DNA from: Pseudorasbora parva
Lineage: Eukaryota; Chordata; Actinopteri; Cypriniformes; Gobionidae
Length of the DNA stretch: 64,000 nucleotides
Assembly (NCBI RefSeq): GCF_024679245.1
Contig: NC_090191.1
Coordinates: forward strand, 4,014,004-4,078,003
Direction of reading: 5' to 3'
Shown: in pieces, positions 22,266-33,800 of the stretch
Layout: every line of letters starts with the position of its first letter
Position numbering within the stretch: position 1 is the first letter of the stretch
Made by a program: the position numbers and the translations under genes
The notes under the pieces: generated by a model
What the model saw: only the letters and a program-made list of their open reading frames with translations
Told to the model about the DNA's origin: nothing
Databases searched by the model: none

Positions 22266-22853
22266 TTTGCTTTTGCACATCAAGAAGAAAAAAACGTCTC
22301 CTCCCACGACACAAACTTGCCCGTTTAGAATTTGCTAGGGAGCACCAAACATGGGACATTGAAAAGTGGAAGAAAGTTTTATTCTTTGACGAGAAAAAAA
22401 GGAGATCCCACCTGAGATGTTTTTTACGCGGTACAGTGGAGGAGGCTCCATCATGATCTGGGGTGCTTTTTCCTTCAATGGAAAATGGAGCTTCAGGTTG
22501 TGCAGGGGCGTCAAACGGCGGCTGGCTATGTGGATCTGTTGCAGGTGGACTCCCTCTTGACCGAGGGCCCCCGTCTGTGCGGTAATGACTGGGTCTTTCA
22601 ACAGGACAACGCTGCAATTCACAAAGCCCGCCTGATGAAGGACTTCTTCCAGGAGAATAATGTTGCTCTTTTGGACCATCCTGCGTGTTCCCCTGATCTA
22701 AATCCCATTGAGAACATTTGGGGATGGATGGCAAGGGAAGTTTACAAAAATGGACGTCAATTCCAGACCGTGGATACCCTTCGTGAAGCAATCTTTACCA
22801 CATTGAGCAACGTTCCCACCAGTCGCATCAAGCATGCCGAAACAAGTTTTTGA
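22266..22853 (+). pseudogene. Tc1-like transposase, catalytic part, frameshifted
   Basis: First frame: [20 protein letters not shown] and VLFFDEKKR (first catalytic Asp). Second frame, after a shift near 22450-22485: [24 protein letters not shown] (second Asp) and CSPDLNPIENIWGWMAREVY (catalytic Glu), ending RIKHAETSF. The DDE triad is therefore present but in two frames. The bipartite paired-type DNA-binding region is absent. It would have been a cut-and-paste transposase; this copy is dead. Confidence 0.9.
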
Positions 22854-23151
22854 AGTGATCAACAAGAACGTTGGGGCTACTCACTACTGAGCCCTTTTTT
22901 GACACTTTTAGTACTGTTATGCGTTTATTTTTGGGCTATGGTCTTAAACTTTTGATCAGCTGATGAACGACCTGTTTGAGTTTAAATGCAGTTTTCAATA
23001 AATTGCCTACTCTCTATTTTTTGTCTCTTGCTCCTGTTTCTTCTTTTGGCATTTTGAAGCAGCACTTACAACCCGGTTATGATCCACAAGTGTGAAATGT
23101 GTAAAACTTGCAATGAATCCCCTAGTCTTAAGATTTTGTTCAGGAGTGTAT
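22266..23151 (+). mobile_element. Tc1/mariner element remnant with 3' terminal repeat
   Basis: A Tc1 transposase region runs 22266-22853. The 3' end is at about 23111-23151 (CTAGTCTTAAGATTTTGTTC, ending AGGAGTGTA), a typical fish Tc1 terminus. The 5' terminal repeat and the N-terminal DNA-binding part are missing, replaced by the tandem array. Confidence 0.8.
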
Positions 23152-23876
23152 CTTTGGACTTGTGGTAAAGAATGATTCTAGCCTCTTTGTCACTAAGAAA
23201 TGAGCGCTAGAGTACGGCTAATTAAAGCACTGTCAATGAGAATCAGAACAACTTATAAAGGCTTACAAAAGTAGAACTAAAAGAGCTTATGAACGAGATC
23301 CTAATATAAAATAGACCAATCCAGAAGTATACCTAATAAATTTCAGTCTAAAGTTAAAACGAAGTTTTAATTAGGACTATAGGTATTACCACAAATTTCA
23401 ATTTCAATTCTATCATAGTTTCAATCTATCATAGTTTCAAGTTTATTCACATACACATACATATATTCATATGCACTTAAGATAATCATCATGTGAACTG
23501 GTCCCCAAAGAAGCTATACTAGGGGGCCATGACAAACCAAAACAAAACAAAAAAGAAAAAAATTCATACATCACATTCATACAACAAAAGAAAGGAGATC
23601 CCAGTTAACAGATGCAATTTTGTTTAACAGTTTACCTTCAGGTTTAAAAGTTTTATGCTGACATACATGCAGAGTGAGAAATAGTACGTAAATCAGGAAG
23701 ATGTGTACGTACTACTTCTCACTTTTGAGAAATCACTTATCAAGCTTTTGAAATGTTCTCAATTCAAAAGCTTGTAGCTTGATTTAGTATGACAATATGA
23801 TACAACTAATTTGAATATTTATCAAGTACCGCTTACAGAACCACAACCATAATTGAAAGATATTATTCAAATTTAA
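23152..23876. other. Stretch without a gene
   Basis: AT-rich, with a short direct repeat (CTATCATAGTTTCAA twice near 23412-23440). No coding signal. Confidence 0.4.
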
Positions 23877-24652
23877 AGGGTTACTTCAGCGATTAGCATA
23901 TGGCTTTGTATCAGTAGAAACCCTGGAGAATATTCAAATTATTGTGCTTTCCCCCCTCATATCTCCCTGAGACGAGAGATTTATGCATTTTATTTCTGGA
24001 AAAATTCCTCCTATGATGCAAAATGACGATTTTTGCATCAAGGAGGAATGTTTGGCCAAAGGCTAAAGACTACAGCCAGCAGAGGGAGCCATTTCCGCAT
24101 GTTTTGAATCCGGCATTGGGGGATGGGAGATTACACTCAGCTTGCAGACAGGATCATTTAAACGGAGCTATGGTGAGCAATGTAAGTCTTTTAACTTCTC
24201 AAATACATTTCTATGAAAGTTAAGCTTGCAAAGGCATGAACTGAAACGCGCTAGACTGAACTCGCGTTGTGAATGTATGCCGCGAGTGTAGTCGCCATTA
24301 CCTCAGCTCTCATCACGAGAGCTCATCAGCTCATTTATCTGACTCCTGCAGTTAGTCCTCAGTGCTGTGATACTCGCGCGGCCACTCACTCATTATATTG
24401 AACACACACGTTCAGTTTTTAATTGTAGTGTCTTCTCTAACTCAGTCACAGTAATCAAGTTGGTGGCGTTGGGAATGGCACAGGGCAGCAAAGCATTCTG
24501 GGAATTGTAGTCTTTCATCCCCATGGGACAAAATTACATTTTCTGTTTTTTCTCAGTCTAGAAGACACCAAATTCAAAAATAATTTCACATTTCTACTGC
24601 ATTGATGACCCAGTTTAAATACAGATTCATCTCCCCAGCGCTGAAGTAACCT
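23877..24652 (+). mobile_element. TTAA-flanked MITE family B, copy 2
   Basis: Starts AGGGTTACTTCAGCGATTAG after TTAA (23873-23876) and ends CAGCGCTGAAGTAACCT, followed by TTTC, a decayed TTAA. Same order of internal blocks as copy 1, including the TTTGGCCAAAGGCTAAAGAC block and the internal hairpin. Confidence 0.78.
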
Positions 24653-24747
24653 TTTCATAAAAAGTAGGCCCTTATAAGGCAACAAAAGAGGGCCAAAAAG
24701 ATATTTGCCATTCAGATAAAGGACAAATTGTTGCAACAACCCTTTTG

Positions 24748-24789
24748 AACATTCTTAGATGTGCATGGTGTGTGACATCTAAGAATGTT
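24748..24789. repeat. Short hairpin
   Basis: AACATTCTTAGATGT and ACATCTAAGAATGTT form a 15-bp stem around a 12-base loop. No known function; possibly the end of a lost element. Confidence 0.5.
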
Positions 24790-25340
24790 GAGGGGGGAAT
24801 TAAGATATTATATGATGAGGAAAGATTAATGGATATTTATAAGCAATGTAAGAACATTTTCAGTCTGAACTGTGAACATTTGTGCCAAAATAACGAACAA
24901 AAGTACTAAAAGAGAAAAGTGATTAGTGAACAAACACTTAAATTACACATGAGGGAGTTTTATAATTATATGTTTCTACTTCTAATCAAGTTTTAGAGTT
25001 TTGTTAGTAGTAAAAAGGAAGAAATGATACAATATAGTCACATTAAAGCAACGCTCTCCCACATATTTTGCTATTGTAACTGCGCTTATTTCCGTCGTTG
25101 GTATAAGTTGCAGTGGGTGGTTATAGACAAGAAATGTACAGTTTTTTACCATCTTGCTGATAACGTTTCTTTAGTCCTTCGGCAACCCTGCAGTCAGAAC
25201 CACTGTAGGCGATCCACCCTTACATTAGCAGTCGTTCTAGTTTCCAGTCTGGTTATGTGTTTAAGTTGATACAGATTTATACTTCTGTTGACATGTAAAA
25301 CTGTGACTAGTTCATTCTTCATACAGCTGATCAACACATT

Positions 25341-25973
25341 GGCCCTCATTTATCAATCTTGCGTAGAAACGGGCGTATATGTTGGTGTAAGATTATGCTT
25401 ACACTCCTCTCACCGCCTGATTTATGAAGCTGTGCGCACCTCTGCAATCCAGGTGTACGCAATACTTGCCCTTGATAAATGCGGCGGCTGAAAACGATCG
25501 TCATTAGAATAACACACCCCTATATATTCAAGTCTCCGCCTCCCCCACGCCCTCATTTTACACCATGGACAAACAGAAGACGGCAAAGAAGCGAAACTTC
25601 TCCGACGTGGAGATCGGGCGCGCTCAATCATCTCACTAGTCCACTAGTCAGGGCACTGATTAGGACATAAGTCAATGGGCCGACTCCCTGATCAGTGCCC
25701 TGACTACTGAACTAGTGAGATGATTGAGATGCGCCCATCAAGACCATCACCAGGGAAGTGGAAAAAAACAAAATTGTTTTATTTGGGAGTTTAAAGAGTG
25801 GGACTAAGGCCACCCACAAAAACAAAATGTGGACCTAAATTATGAGTAGGCCTACTGTTAATAGTGTGGAGGTTGAGAAGCGCACTCCAGCAGTTTAAAT
25901 AGCTGTTTGGGATTGGGTGTACGCAAGGTGCACGCTGGAAATTTGGTGTACGCACTTTTGATAAATGAGGGCC
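25341..25973 (+). mobile_element. Non-autonomous DNA element with GGCCCTCATTTATCAA termini
   Basis: Inverted ends GGCCCTCATTTATCAA and TTGATAAATGAGGGCC (one inner mismatch region). Near the middle an ATG starts MDKQKTAKKRNFSDVEIG (25565-25618), like the start of Myb/SANT-type proteins carried by Harbinger elements. It is then cut by a 106-bp palindrome. This looks like an internally deleted Harbinger-type element; a target duplication is not clear. Confidence 0.65.
25623..25728. mobile_element. Palindromic mini-insertion nested in the preceding element
   Basis: Arms CTCAATCATCTCACTAG and CTAGTGAGATGATTGAG, with an inner pair AGTCAGGGCACTGAT / ATCAGTGCCCTGACT. This is a small foldback element that interrupts the Myb-like frame. 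Confidence 0.65.
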
Positions 25974-26960
25974 GTTGAGTCTAATTCTGACGCTGGCTTC
26001 TTTACTCCTCTCACAGTCACTGGACATTATTTAGGAATTCAGGCCTCTAAGGTGATTTAATACTGCACCAATAATCAGCACATATTCAGTCTCTCAAACA
26101 TGCGGCAGGGTTGCCAACTTTTATGTTCAGGTTGGAGTGAGAGGTTTTGTTTTTTTTTGGAGGGGGGGGGGGGGGGGGTCTATTTCGAACTTAATTTAGA
26201 ATCAATTCATATGTAGTAGTTTACTGTACATAATAAGGAAAAATTGTTTGTCTTAGCACTATTTTAAACATTTCATGGGTCAAATGAAATGTGCTCGCAT
26301 TCATTAATATTCACTTGTGTGTGCTTATATAAGTATCACTATTCATTAAAAATAGTAGGATACTAAATCCTAATATGATGCATAAGTTATCAACGTTTTA
26401 AAATTTCACATTTAAAGAAATCTAGTGTTTGATCATATCTAAATATTTATTGAAATGGAAGATTGTTTTTGAGCAACTAGATTAGATATATGTAGATTTA
26501 TTAAAGAGCCATAAAGCACCTACAGGGTAATGGCATTACAAATTAACATTATTATTTAATAAGCAACAAAATGACTCTGATTTACCTCTTTGAATTGGAA
26601 TTCTCTATTTTAACCTTAATTACTACACTAATTGAAATATAAATAATAAAAATATTAGAAGAAATATATTTTAAATGGTCATTAATTGACAATAATTATT
26701 GCACAAATAGTATTTTAGTAGACTACCAAAAGATCTCTCCGCTTTTCAACGCCTCTGGCTTTAACATTAGCGCCAAAATACTATTGTTTGAATTTCGCAT
26801 TAAAACTTAATAATAATAACAAAAAAAGATATAGGCCTAGCTTTGTTTAATATAAATAGCAGGTTTGCTAATTTGGCGTGAGATTAAGTTGGGCAGCGTG
26901 AGAGCGTGACACCTTTCTGTTAAATTCATTACACACTGATGACATATAAAAACAGTTCTC
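25974..26960. other. AT-rich 3' flank of the zinc-finger gene
   Basis: No gene seen. A poly(G) run lies near 26161-26179. The last few hundred bases probably include the finger gene's 3' UTR. Confidence 0.4.
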
Positions 26961-28312
26961 TCATTCATGAATGCTCATGTGGTACTGAAGGACTTTCTTA
27001 TATCTAAAACCTTTCCCACAGTGACCACATGTAAACGGCTTCTCTCCGGTGTGAACGCTCATGTGGCTGTTAAGGTTTCTTTTTTGGTTAAAACTCTTTC
27101 CACACTGTTGGCAGGTGTAAGGCTTCTCTACAGTGTGAACTCTCACATGCTTGATAAGGTTTCCTTTTTGGTTAAAACTTTTTCCACACTGTTGGCAGGT
27201 GAACGGCTTCTCTCCAGTGTGAACTCGTATGTGGTTTTCAAAGTGTTGTTTTAGACTGAAACTCTTTCCACACTGAGGACATATGTAGGGTTTCTCTCCA
27301 GTGTGAACTCTCATGTGTCTGCTAAAGCTTAGTTTTTGAGTGAAACTCTTTCCACACTGTTGGCAGTTGTAAGGCTTCTCTCCAGTGTGAACTCTCATGT
27401 GCCTGTTAAGGTTTTCTTTTTGGTTGAAACTCTCTCCACACTGTTGGCAGGTGAACGGCTTATATGTCATACCTAAAACCTTTCCCACAGTGTGAATTCT
27501 CATGTGCTTGATAAGGTTTCCTTTTTGTTTAAAACTTTTTCCACACTGTTGGCAGGTGAACGGCTTTTCTCCAGTGTGAACTCGTATGTGGTTTTCAAAG
27601 TGTTGTTTTTGATTGAAACTCTTTCCACACTGAGGACATGTGTAGGGTTTCTCCCCAGTGTGAACTCTCATGTGTCTGTTAAGGCTTAGTTTTTGAGTGA
27701 AACTCTCTCCACACTGTTGGCAGGTGTAAGGCTTCTCTCCAGTGTGAACTATCATGTGCTTGATAAGGTTTCCTTTTTGGTTGAAACTCTTTCCACACTG
27801 AGGACATGTGTAGGGTTTCTCCCCAGTGTGAACTCTCATGTGTCTGTTAAGGCTTAGTTTTTGAGTGAAACTCTTTCCACACTGTTGGCAGTTGTAAGGT
27901 TTCTCTCCAGTGTGAACTCTCACGTGCTTGATAAGGTTTCCTTTTTGAGTAAAACTCTTTCCACACTGTCGGCAGGTAAACGGCTTCTCTCCAGTGTGAA
28001 TCCTTATGTGGTTTTCAAAGTGTTGTTTTAGAATGAAGCTCTTTCCACACTGAGGGCACATGTGGAGTTTCTCTCCAGTGTGAACTCTCATGTGTCTCTT
28101 AAGCTTTCCTTTTCGGTTGAAACTTTTTCCACATTGTTGGCAGGTGAAATTACTTGTAGTTCCTTTATTTTTAGCCTTTTTTCGTGACACAGTCTTTTCG
28201 GCCAGTGAGCAACTAAAAGGTTTTTCCCTTGTTATGAAATAATTATTCTTAAATTGATATTTCTCTTTCATTTCATTCTGTTCTCCACTCTCCTCTTTCA
28301 GGATCGTCAGGT
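26961..28312 (-). CDS. C2H2 zinc-finger protein, main exon with 14 fingers
   Basis: Probable nuclear DNA-binding protein of the fish multi-finger family (no KRAB). This exon joins to 33830-33914; the acceptor CACCTTAG ends at 28313 and the phases agree (G|AC), giving about 478 residues. After an acidic, lysine-rich N-part (DLTILKEESGEQNEMKEKYQ) come 14 tandem fingers of type C-x2-C-x12-H-x3-H with TGEKP linkers, for example FTCQQCGKSFNRKGKLKRHM and the last FTCGHCGKGFRYKKVLQYHM. Fingers are near-identical in framework and vary at base-contacting positions (KGNLIK, LSLNR, QHFEN, KENLNR). Oddity: the linker after finger 8 is HTVGKVLGMTYKP instead of HTGEKP, an out-of-frame relic of another finger. 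Typical of rapidly evolving clusters; target unknown. Silencing of transposons is an untested possibility. Confidence 0.95.
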
Positions 28313-29015
28313 CTAAGGTGAAAAGAGACAAATGCAAATTAACTCCAGTTTAATGGCACAACAAAACATTTAGACATACAAAGTATCAAAACCAACATAC
28401 AACTAGGTCCTATTCCCATGGGTATCACCACAGGAGGGAAAAGGGGACAGTGTGGAGGGCCCACATTTTCATCTCCCCCCTGAACTTTAGCCTATGTCTC
28501 ATGAGCTAGCACACGTTTTCTGAAGATGATTATGGAGCTGAACTGAAAATCTAACACATTTATTTTCTTATAGTCCTCAATGCCGTTCATAGATAGACAA
28601 TAAAAACAAAGGAACACATTCGTCCAACTCAGACCATGTCTCGATGCAGTATTTCCTAAGCATTGCTTTTAAGAAAATCAGCCCCCTGATCAGTCTGCCC
28701 ATACGGACATGTAATATATATGTCATATGTCCCTATATCCCTATATCGCAAGTGACAGTCATATATGCTAAATATAAGACAATATATTGCTATCACATAT
28801 ATACACATTTCTTGATATAAGTTCATAACATATAAATTGTCCATATTGAATGAGTATATTGACATATATTAAAACTATGCATATGGTTATTGTTTATATA
28901 ATATTGTGTTATGACTATATATGCCACCAATATGTTTAATTTATTTATGCCAATTTATTTAAACAACATACATACAAACATTTGACATGCTTATGGTTTC
29001 CTTATTTGAACAGCT
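28313..29015. other. Part of zinc-finger gene intron, AT-rich
   Basis: No element or gene recognised; ATATATGTCATATGTC-like words recur here and at about 31500-31840, in the flanks of the THAP element. Confidence 0.4.
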
Positions 29016-29288
29016 TTAAAGGGGTGATGAATGGAGAAATCAACTTTCCCTTGAGCTTTTGATATATTACCATGACCTTTTATATAAGAATATCCTCGAA
29101 GTTTCAGAGCTGAAAACTTCCTTGTTAGTCAAAGAAAAGCTTTTATGAACACCAGGCCCAGAAAAAGGTCTTGTGCTTCATTCTTACATCATCGCACTAC
29201 GAAACACCACCTCTAAAGAACGTCTAATCCAGTAGCCTCACCCACCGACTCATGGAGGGCTTGTGCTAGCTGGTCAACAACAATAAAC

Positions 29289-29500
29289 ATGCCGAGGAAG
29301 ATAGCAAGATATTGCGCTATTCCTGGTTGTGAAAGAACAGTTGCTGCATACGCATTTAGGAATGAGGGGTTGAACTTTATTTTTAATGAAGTTCCAGCTC
29401 ACGTGGGGAAGACATGTTCACTTAATTTCACTGTGGAATCATTTGTAAACAAATCTCCAGTCAATGCTGGATTCCGGCAGGAATGGTGCAACACACTTAC
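29289..29500 (+). pseudogene. THAP-domain exon of a Kolobok-like transposon
   Basis: Starts MPRKIARYCAIPGC (first two zinc Cys). It continues AAYAFRNEGLNFIFNEVPAH and then TCSLNFTVESFVNKSPVNAGFRQEWCNTL, with a GTGAGT donor directly after 29500. In the second copy the corresponding motif is CSLHF, so here the zinc-binding His has changed to Asn. The THAP finger would bind the transposon ends; the rest of the transposase is deleted. Not functional. Confidence 0.75.
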
Positions 29501-29529
29501 GTGAGTAAAACGTGTTTTTATATGTAATA

Positions 29530-30712
29530 GTACTGCATTGTTATGGATCATGTTTTCGCGATACCAAAATTATGACTTCGATATGATACCATGCTAAAAT
29601 ACACTACTAAAGCGATACCACGGTAAAAAAAACACACACACACACACACAAAAACAGATAATATGAATAATATGACGACAGAACATATTCATTGTTTCAT
29701 TTTTTTTAACTAAAAATTCACTTGGCCAGGAATTCCCTCCCTGGTTTTGACCATTCCCTCCTGTTATTGCTATAATAACTACATGCCAGTGTGAACATCC
29801 TTACAGAGATCACATTATCAATCATGTTATCATTCACTAACCTTTCACATCTCAACAGGTTGGGATGACCAAAATCTTATTTCATTATACAAGTAATTTA
29901 ATATTTTTTAAATGTAATTATAATATACATTTTTAATTGTCTTTCTTTTTAAAAATAAGCACAAAAAAAATGCAAATTACAAACAATATAACAAAAACAG
30001 TGCTTTATTTTTTCAGCTTCATTAGGTCTATTTAACAGTAGCAAGTCAAGAAAGAAATTAAATAATCAAATATAAAACTGCTTACTTAGTCTTCACTCTA
30101 TAATTTAACAATAAACTGATTCTTAATACATATATTTTAGTTATTTAGCCAAGAAAGGGGATAGTTTTCTATTTTTCATTGGTGTTTGATTAACATATAC
30201 ACACAGAATATTAGGTCTGGCTTTAAGACCTGGACGGATCTAATTACCTCAGCTGTATACGCTCACTAAAGACATATCCGACTGTGTTTACCTGAATACT
30301 CGCCAGACCGTGCATTTTTACATATGTTTGACCATTCAAACCCAAACAATAATCCGCAAAATAACTGAATGGCGATCGCATGTTGTCAGAAGGGCGTGTG
30401 CGCGCGCTTCAGGTCAGAGTCTGGCAGCGCATCCCGAGCCACGCTTTTTCTCCTCATGCGCGCATATTTCTGTTGCTTTCTTTGTCATGCGCTGTGCGTA
30501 TATATTTATCTCTTCTACTTCCAGTGTTTAGTGAACGGCTGAAGCAGAGCTCACACACACGTCCTGACACAAATCGACGCAAATTAAGAAATACAGCTCA
30601 TATTAGCACTGTCCTCCTTAAAGTACCGGTACTAATAAAAATCCATATCGTACCGTTTGTAATAGCAAGGTATCGCAATACTTTTCTAGTACCGGTATAT
30701 CGTGCAACACTA
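29530..30712. mobile_element. hAT MITE nested in the THAP element
   Basis: The right end GTGCAACACTA at 30712 and internal blocks (GGTCTATTTAACAGTAGCAA at about 30026; TAATTACCTCAGCTGTATAC at about 30242) match, in reverse, the complete 468-bp element at 31838-32305. The left edge is approximate and no target duplication was confirmed. Confidence 0.6.
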
Positions 30713-31837
30713 GTTATAGATTGTTTTGCTAATGTGTACGTATATAACAGAATAAACCTTTAGCACGCTGGACTCAGACACGTATGGGCCATCGCTCGCA
30801 AAGCCCGGCAGGCCGATCAATCTTATAATGTTCCGTTCTTGATCTGTGCTGTTGTCTCTCTCGGCTTGACATTTGAAGGGTGGTGTGCGCACGTGTGTGC
30901 GCGTTTGTGTCTTATATCGACCGATCGTGCGGGCTATGTGTAATATAAAAATAATAGTCCAATCAATCGCAGGTGGATGAGAAATAAATCATTGTGTTTG
31001 TTTGCTAAAGACGTTTACGAGCCCTATGATAAAGAAAATCATTCAGGTTGTTGCTTTCAAAACAATCTCTCCTCCTCCTCGTGAACTGACAGGGGAGCTT
31101 AAGCTCATTAAATATGCAAATCTTCTCCAATCCTAGCCATGGGCGTTTACTTCCAAGTCTCCAGTGCGGCACGCCCCTTAAGAACCCAGCGTTTGGAGAG
31201 AACCTCAAAACCAGTGTAGAAAATAGCCTATTACTTATTAGTTATGATGTTTTTGAATGTAACAACCACACAAGCTTCATTAGTTGACCTCAGACAACAG
31301 TATAAAAATAAATTTTAAAAAAGCCAGTTCATGACACCTTTAACAAGTCTATCTCTATTTGTGTTTTGCGGTTGAATGTTGAATATTATTTGTTCTTTAT
31401 CTTTGAATGCAAGGATGGTCATTGGGTCCTGAGCTCAAATGTATCTTGTAGTTTGCCTCTCTAAGTTGTTCCTAGGGAGACTGTTACAATATATTTCATT
31501 TTAATTGTAAAATATATGCTAAGACTATATAAAAACATATTATGGACATACATGTTATATGTATACAAGCAATATGCTGTGCATATATTTGTAATTTGTA
31601 TAATGAGCATTTAAACAAAGAAATATATGCCATGTATATTGATAATTATATACACTATGTGACATATAAACACAGTATTATACATATATAAGCATACATT
31701 TATATGAGCTAGTTTTATATGTCAATATACGAAATTGTTTCATTTTCTAATAGGTTTTATATATGGGCAGATGTACATATATGTTTTCACTTTCTATGTG
31801 GATATATTTCATATTTGTATATTTCATATGTGTACAT

Positions 31838-32305
31838 TAGTGTTGCATGATATATGAACGAACGTATACAGCTGAGGTAATTAGATCTGTGCAAGTCTTA
31901 AGCCAGACCGATCTAATTTATTAGTTAATTTATAGATTGAAGACGAAGCAGTTTTATATTTGATTATTTAATTTCTTTCTTGCTACTGTTAAATAGACCT
32001 AATGTAGCTGAAAAATAAAGCACTGTTTTTGTCATATAGTTTGTCATTTGCATTATTGCTTATTTTTAAAAACAAAGATACAATTAAAAATCTTTATTAT
32101 AAAATAGAAAAAAATAGTAAAGTACTCGTATCATGAAATAAGATTTGATCATCCCATTAAAAGGTTAGTGAATGATAACATGATTGATGTTGTGATCTCT
32201 GTAAGGATGTTTACACTGGCATGCAGTTATTATTTGGCTCGATTTAGTATCAGCATCGAGGTATTTTAGTCTGGTATCCAAGTCATAATTGTGGTGACAA
32301 CACTA
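31838..32305. mobile_element. hAT MITE with perfect 8-bp target duplication
   Basis: Ends TAGTGTTGCATGATA and TGACAACACTA, with GTGTACAT duplicated at 31830-31837 and 32306-32313. 468 bp, no coding capacity. Confidence 0.9.
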
Positions 32306-32540
32306 GTGTACATATATTACATTTCCGTATGGGTGGACAATTCTCAGCTGACCAAAAGTGGTAAAGAACTTTGCTAAAGCTTTAACAACTTCTCAGGATG
32401 TGATTTTACGGAGTGGAATTGCTTCTGGGTGTCTGGTAGCTGTGCACATAAAACTGTGTCAATTAAAACTATTACCAAATAGTGTCATGAATTAATGAGA
32501 CTTGACTAGAACTTGACACTGGACTATCTTTCACCAAAAA

Positions 32541-33232
32541 TTAGACATTGTTAAGTGCGGGTTTGTCAGCCAATTTGAAGCAGTTTACAAGTGAAACGTC
32601 ATTCTTTTGAGCTTCAACAAGTGTTTCACGAGTTATCGTCAATCTGATCTGCACACAAGAAAGAGTCAAATAAAGATGCATTACTATCTCTCCTTGAGCA
32701 TGTGAGCACGCAAGCAGTAAACGCATTTGGATATTTTCAGTGCTTTGCTCTGTGGACAGGGAGTCAGCTACTTCTAACATAGGTATCACTATCTCTTCAG
32801 CCAAACTGTTACCTAAAATGACAGGTACACCTTTCACCAGTAAAACACGACATACTCCTACCTTCACAAAACCAGACACAAAGTCTGTCCGCTGATGAAT
32901 ACAGTGAACTGGGACTCTCATGACCTCAATGCTGAAACTCTGTACAAGTCTACCGATATTTCATCTGAAAAAGGCAAAACATCTGCACACACAAAAGACT
33001 GGACAGCACCCGTGTCCCTTAACACCTGAAACTCTACCTGATCTTCCTCCTTACCTAAAAGCGATACATATCCTTTAAAAAGAAATGGTAGGTAGACACT
33101 GTTGACTTTATCTTTAGTCAGTTCAAAATGCAGACTCTGATTAACCGCATTCACAAACTCAATCTGCTGTTTCAGGGACAAACACTCTGCTATAACATGT
33201 CCTTTCTTACAGCAGTACAAACATTCTCGCAT
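32541..33232 (-). pseudogene. Ty3/gypsy retrotransposon gag-pol fragment (zinc knuckle and protease)
   Basis: Minus strand: a CCHC zinc knuckle (CLYCCKKGHVIAEC) is followed by a region with the aspartic-protease signature VLRDTGAVQSFV, then, after a frame change near 32920, RVPVHCIHQRTDFVSGFVKV and VKGVPVILGN. Nucleocapsid next to protease and this sequence style are typical of fish gypsy elements. No reverse transcriptase or LTR is attached, and frame breaks show it is dead. It lies in the zinc-finger gene's intron, in the same orientation as the gene. Confidence 0.8.
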
Positions 33233-33534
33233 TTCTTTGGGCTTTTCACAACTTAGTTTGGGCTGCTGAACCTGCCAGCGCCATCAAAGAACTCTTTTCA
33301 ACACTTGCTGAGTGAAAAACATTTCAGTGCATGAATCTGTTCGCTAACACCGCTGTCTAAGATAATATCGTTACTTTTTGTTCATTTAAGCACAGAGTCA
33401 TCCTCTCTGGAAGACGCTTTTAATCTTAAAGTAACACTGAGTGATGTAAAATTCCCCACTTTGCTAGATGTACACAATCTATCCAAAATGAGGAGACCCT
33501 CCCCCTCCCCCCTCATACAAAAATTGTTCAGGAA

Positions 33535-33800
33535 TGATTTGAGGAGCACAACGAGTTTGAGGTGTTGACTTAGCCTCCAAACTCACCAGATCTCAAACCA
33601 AGCTTCTGTGGGATGTGCTGAACAAACAAGTCCAATCCATGGAGGCCCCACCTCAAAACTTACAGGACTTAAAGGATCTGCTGCAATCATCTTGGTGCCA
33701 GATACCACAGCACACCTTCAGGGGTTTAGTGGAGTCCATCCATGCCTCAACGGGTCAGGGCTGAGCAGTGCAGCAAAAGCGGGACTAATGCAATATTAGT
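33535..33800 (+). pseudogene. Tc1-like transposase C-terminal scrap
   Basis: Shifted frames spell LTRSQTKLLWDVLNKQVQSM, then EAPPQNLQDLKDLLQSSWCQ and IPQHTFRGLVESIHAS. This is the C-terminal end of a Tc1 transposase, starting near the NSPDLNPIE block. It lies just inside the intron, about 30 bp from the finger gene's first exon. Confidence 0.75.

Larger units (their letters stand above)
29020..31339 (+). mobile_element. Kolobok-like TTAA element with THAP exon, copy 1, with nested hAT
   Basis: Starts AGGGGTGATGAATGG and ends TTCATGACACCT, with TTAA on both sides (29016-29019, 31340-31343). It carries a THAP-domain exon at 29289-29500 followed by a splice donor. THAP proteins with TTAA target sites are the mark of the Kolobok superfamily. 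A hAT MITE of about 1.2 kb is nested at about 29530-30712. A second copy in reverse orientation is at 55237-56299. Confidence 0.8.

Noticed and set aside
22186..22791. 201-codon minus-strand frame
   Set aside because: Antisense shadow of the Tc1 transposase, whose catalytic motifs are on the plus strand.
24748..24789. Hairpin as a possible microRNA precursor
   Set aside because: The 15-bp stem is too short for a precursor and no flanking pairing is seen.
31005..31208. Short Arg-rich minus-strand frame
   Set aside because: It lies inside the THAP transposon's 3' part and has no counterpart in the other copy.
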